The position numbers and the translations under genes are program-made. From an uncultured Parolsenella sp. (GTDB lineage: Bacteria; Actinomycetota; Coriobacteriia; Coriobacteriales; Atopobiaceae): a stretch of DNA of 64,000 nucleotides. The number at the start of each line of letters is the position of its first letter. The stretch's first letter is position 1. Positions 62,864-64,000 of the stretch are shown piece by piece. The stretch lies in the NCBI GenBank assembly GCA_934668375.1, contig CAKUNF010000001.1:62001-126000 (forward strand). The letters are read 5' to 3'. The notes beneath the pieces were generated by a model, which ran no database searches, was not told the DNA's origin, and worked only from the letters and a program-made list of their open reading frames with translations.

Positions 62864-63448
62864 ATGGAACAGATCGCACCCAAGGCGACCATCATGGACG
62901 GCGCGGCGATGGCGCGAGCCCTCACCCGCATCGCCCACGAGGTCATCGAGAACAACGAGGGAGCTGAGAACATCGCCCTCGTCGGCATCGTGCGCCGCGG
63001 CGCAAACATCGCCGAGGAGCTCGCTGACGAGATCGAGGCCATCGAGGGCATCCGCCCGCCCGTTGGCAAGCTTGACATCAGCTTCTACCGTGACGACGTG
63101 ACGCGTCGGGTCGCGCCCGTCATCCACAAGACCCAGATCGACTTCGACGTCGATGGCAAGGACATCGTCCTGGTCGATGACGTGCTCTTCTCCGGCCGCA
63201 CCGTCCGCTCGGCGCTCGATGCCCTCATGGACTTTGGCCGACCCGCCACCATCCAGCTCGCCGTCATGGTCGACCGTGGCCACCGCGAGCTGCCCATTCG
63301 CGCCGATTACGTGGGCAAGAACGTCCCCAGCTCCCACGAGGAGGACGTCCGCGTGTTCGTGGAGTCCCTCGACGGCCGCGATGCGGTGGAAATCTGGGAC
63401 ATCGAGGCCGAGAAGCAGGCCATCGCCAACAAGGAGGTCAGTGCCTAA
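62864..63448 (+). CDS. pyrR: PyrR: pyr operon RNA-binding regulator / uracil phosphoribosyltransferase
   Basis: A 194-residue protein (family about 175-195) that senses UMP/UTP, binds the pyr leader RNA and can act as a uracil phosphoribosyltransferase. Visible: LVGIVRRGANIAEELADEIE, GKLDISFYRDD, the PRPP-binding loop KDIVLVDDVLFSGRTVRSALDAL (near 100-120) and the RNA-binding-associated VDRGHRELPIRADYVGKNVP. ATG follows GAAGGGAG. pyrB begins directly after, with AAGGAGG inside the pyrR end, so they are co-transcribed under the leader described. Confidence 0.96.
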   Translation: MEQIAPKATIMDGAAMARALTRIAHEVIENNEGAENIALVGIVRRGANIAEELADEIEAIEGIRPPVGKLDISFYRDDVTRRVAPVIHKTQIDFDVDGKDIVLVDDVLFSGRTVRSALDALMDFGRPATIQLAVMVDRGHRELPIRADYVGKNVPSSHEEDVRVFVESLDGRDAVEIWDIEAEKQAIANKEVSA

Positions 63449-63449
63449 G

Positions 63450-64000
63450 ATGCTCTCCGTACGCAACCTCATCAACACGACGGACCTTACGGCCGACGAC
63501 ATCACGCAGATCCTCGACACCGCCCGTTCGATGGAGGAGATCAACCACCGCACGATCAAGAAGGTGCCCGCCCTTCGCGGCCGCACGATCGTGAACCTGT
63601 TCCTCGAGCCGTCCACGCGCACGCGCTCCTCGTTCGAGATCGCCGAGAAGCGTCTCTCAGCCGACTCCCTGAACGTCGCGGGCTCCAGCTCCTCGGTCTC
63701 CAAGGGCGAGTGCCTCGAGGACACCATCAAGACGCTCGACTCCTATGGCATCGACATGTTCGTCTGCCGTGCTCGCAACGCCGGCACTGCCGAGCGCATC
63801 ACCCAGTACACCGACGCCCGCGTCATCAATGCCGGCGACGGCAAGCACGCGCACCCCACGCAGGCCCTGCTCGACCTGTACACGATGCGCGAGCACTTCG
63901 GCAGGCTCGATGGCCTGAAGGTCGCCATCGTGGGCGACCTGCTCCACAGCCGCGTCGTGGGCTCCCTTGCGCCCGCGCTTCGCACCATGGGCGCCAAGGT
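63450..64000 (+). CDS. pyrB: Aspartate carbamoyltransferase catalytic subunit (partial, runs off the window)
   Basis: The first 183 codons are present. It condenses carbamoyl phosphate with aspartate in pyrimidine synthesis. Visible: carbamoyl phosphate-binding FLEPSTRTRSSFEIAEKRL (near 52), SSSSVSKGECLEDTIKTL, and HAHPTQALLDLYTMREHFG (near 132), then the start of the aspartate-binding domain (VAIVGDLLHSRV). Start: ATG 63450; GTG 63441 in the same frame lies only 3 nt after AAGGAGG, so ATG, 12 nt away, is preferred with some doubt. It lies 1 bp after the pyrR stop. Confidence 0.94.
   Translation, partial: MLSVRNLINTTDLTADDITQILDTARSMEEINHRTIKKVPALRGRTIVNLFLEPSTRTRSSFEIAEKRLSADSLNVAGSSSSVSKGECLEDTIKTLDSYGIDMFVCRARNAGTAERITQYTDARVINAGDGKHAHPTQALLDLYTMREHFGRLDGLKVAIVGDLLHSRVVGSLAPALRTMGAK

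Overview
The window is high-GC DNA with dense, short-spaced bacterial genes. The gene set combines an ATP-dependent PEP carboxykinase, a class III fructose-1,6-bisphosphatase, phosphotransacetylase, T-box control of ileS, a PyrR-type pyr leader, Glf with a GlfT2-like galactofuranosyltransferase and an NrnA-type DHH phosphoesterase. Together these suggest an anaerobic, fermentative high-GC Gram-positive, most likely a member of the Coriobacteriia (Olsenella/Atopobium/Collinsella relatives). That assignment is inference from gene content; no 16S gene is present.

Layout. 0-9.6 kb: a zinc-ribbon membrane protein, an aldose epimerase-like enzyme, an uptake ABC system whose permease and ATPase are fused (behind a possible structured leader RNA), a lipoprotein cyclophilin, pckA and pta. 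9.7-25.3 kb: glf and a glycosyltransferase, an rRNA/tRNA methyltransferase, an L,D-transpeptidase, class III fbp, ftsH, a T-box riboswitch in front of ileS-lspA-rluD, and a membrane glycosyltransferase. Two long hairpin elements sharing a conserved core lie just after the glycosyltransferase at 12.0 kb and after ftsH.

25,359-34,407: a complete 9,049-bp mobile element. It has 23-bp terminal inverted repeats (22/23 identical), a perfect 8-bp target duplication (TTTGTTTG at 25351-25358 and 34408-34415), eight copies of an 18-bp repeat near its ends, and one tightly packed five-gene operon. The operon encodes a complete type I restriction-modification system (hsdM-hsdS-hsdR), an ISL3-family DDE transposase and a small protein with an R-x4-H motif like that of HEPN ribonucleases. 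This is the main accessory region and the strongest candidate for an undescribed system: a self-mobilising defence cassette in which transposase and restriction system are co-transcribed.

34.5-51 kb: core information-processing genes. These are guaB, leuS, a zinc-ribbon/PASTA protein, then rimP-nusA-infB-rbfA-nrnA-truB-ribF-dnaG-rpoD, mostly with overlapping or nearly abutting genes. 51-56.8 kb: small lipoprotein, TrmL, an unknown protein, PAP2 phosphatase, radical SAM protein, metallophosphoesterase, a secreted endonuclease and tRNA-Asn.

56.9-62.7 kb: a cell-surface polysaccharide cluster (EpsG-like membrane protein, Wzm/Wzt-type ABC exporter, GT2 and GlfT2-like glycosyltransferases) that probably uses the UDP-galactofuranose made by Glf at 9.7 kb. 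The right edge holds the pyr leader, pyrR and the start of pyrB.
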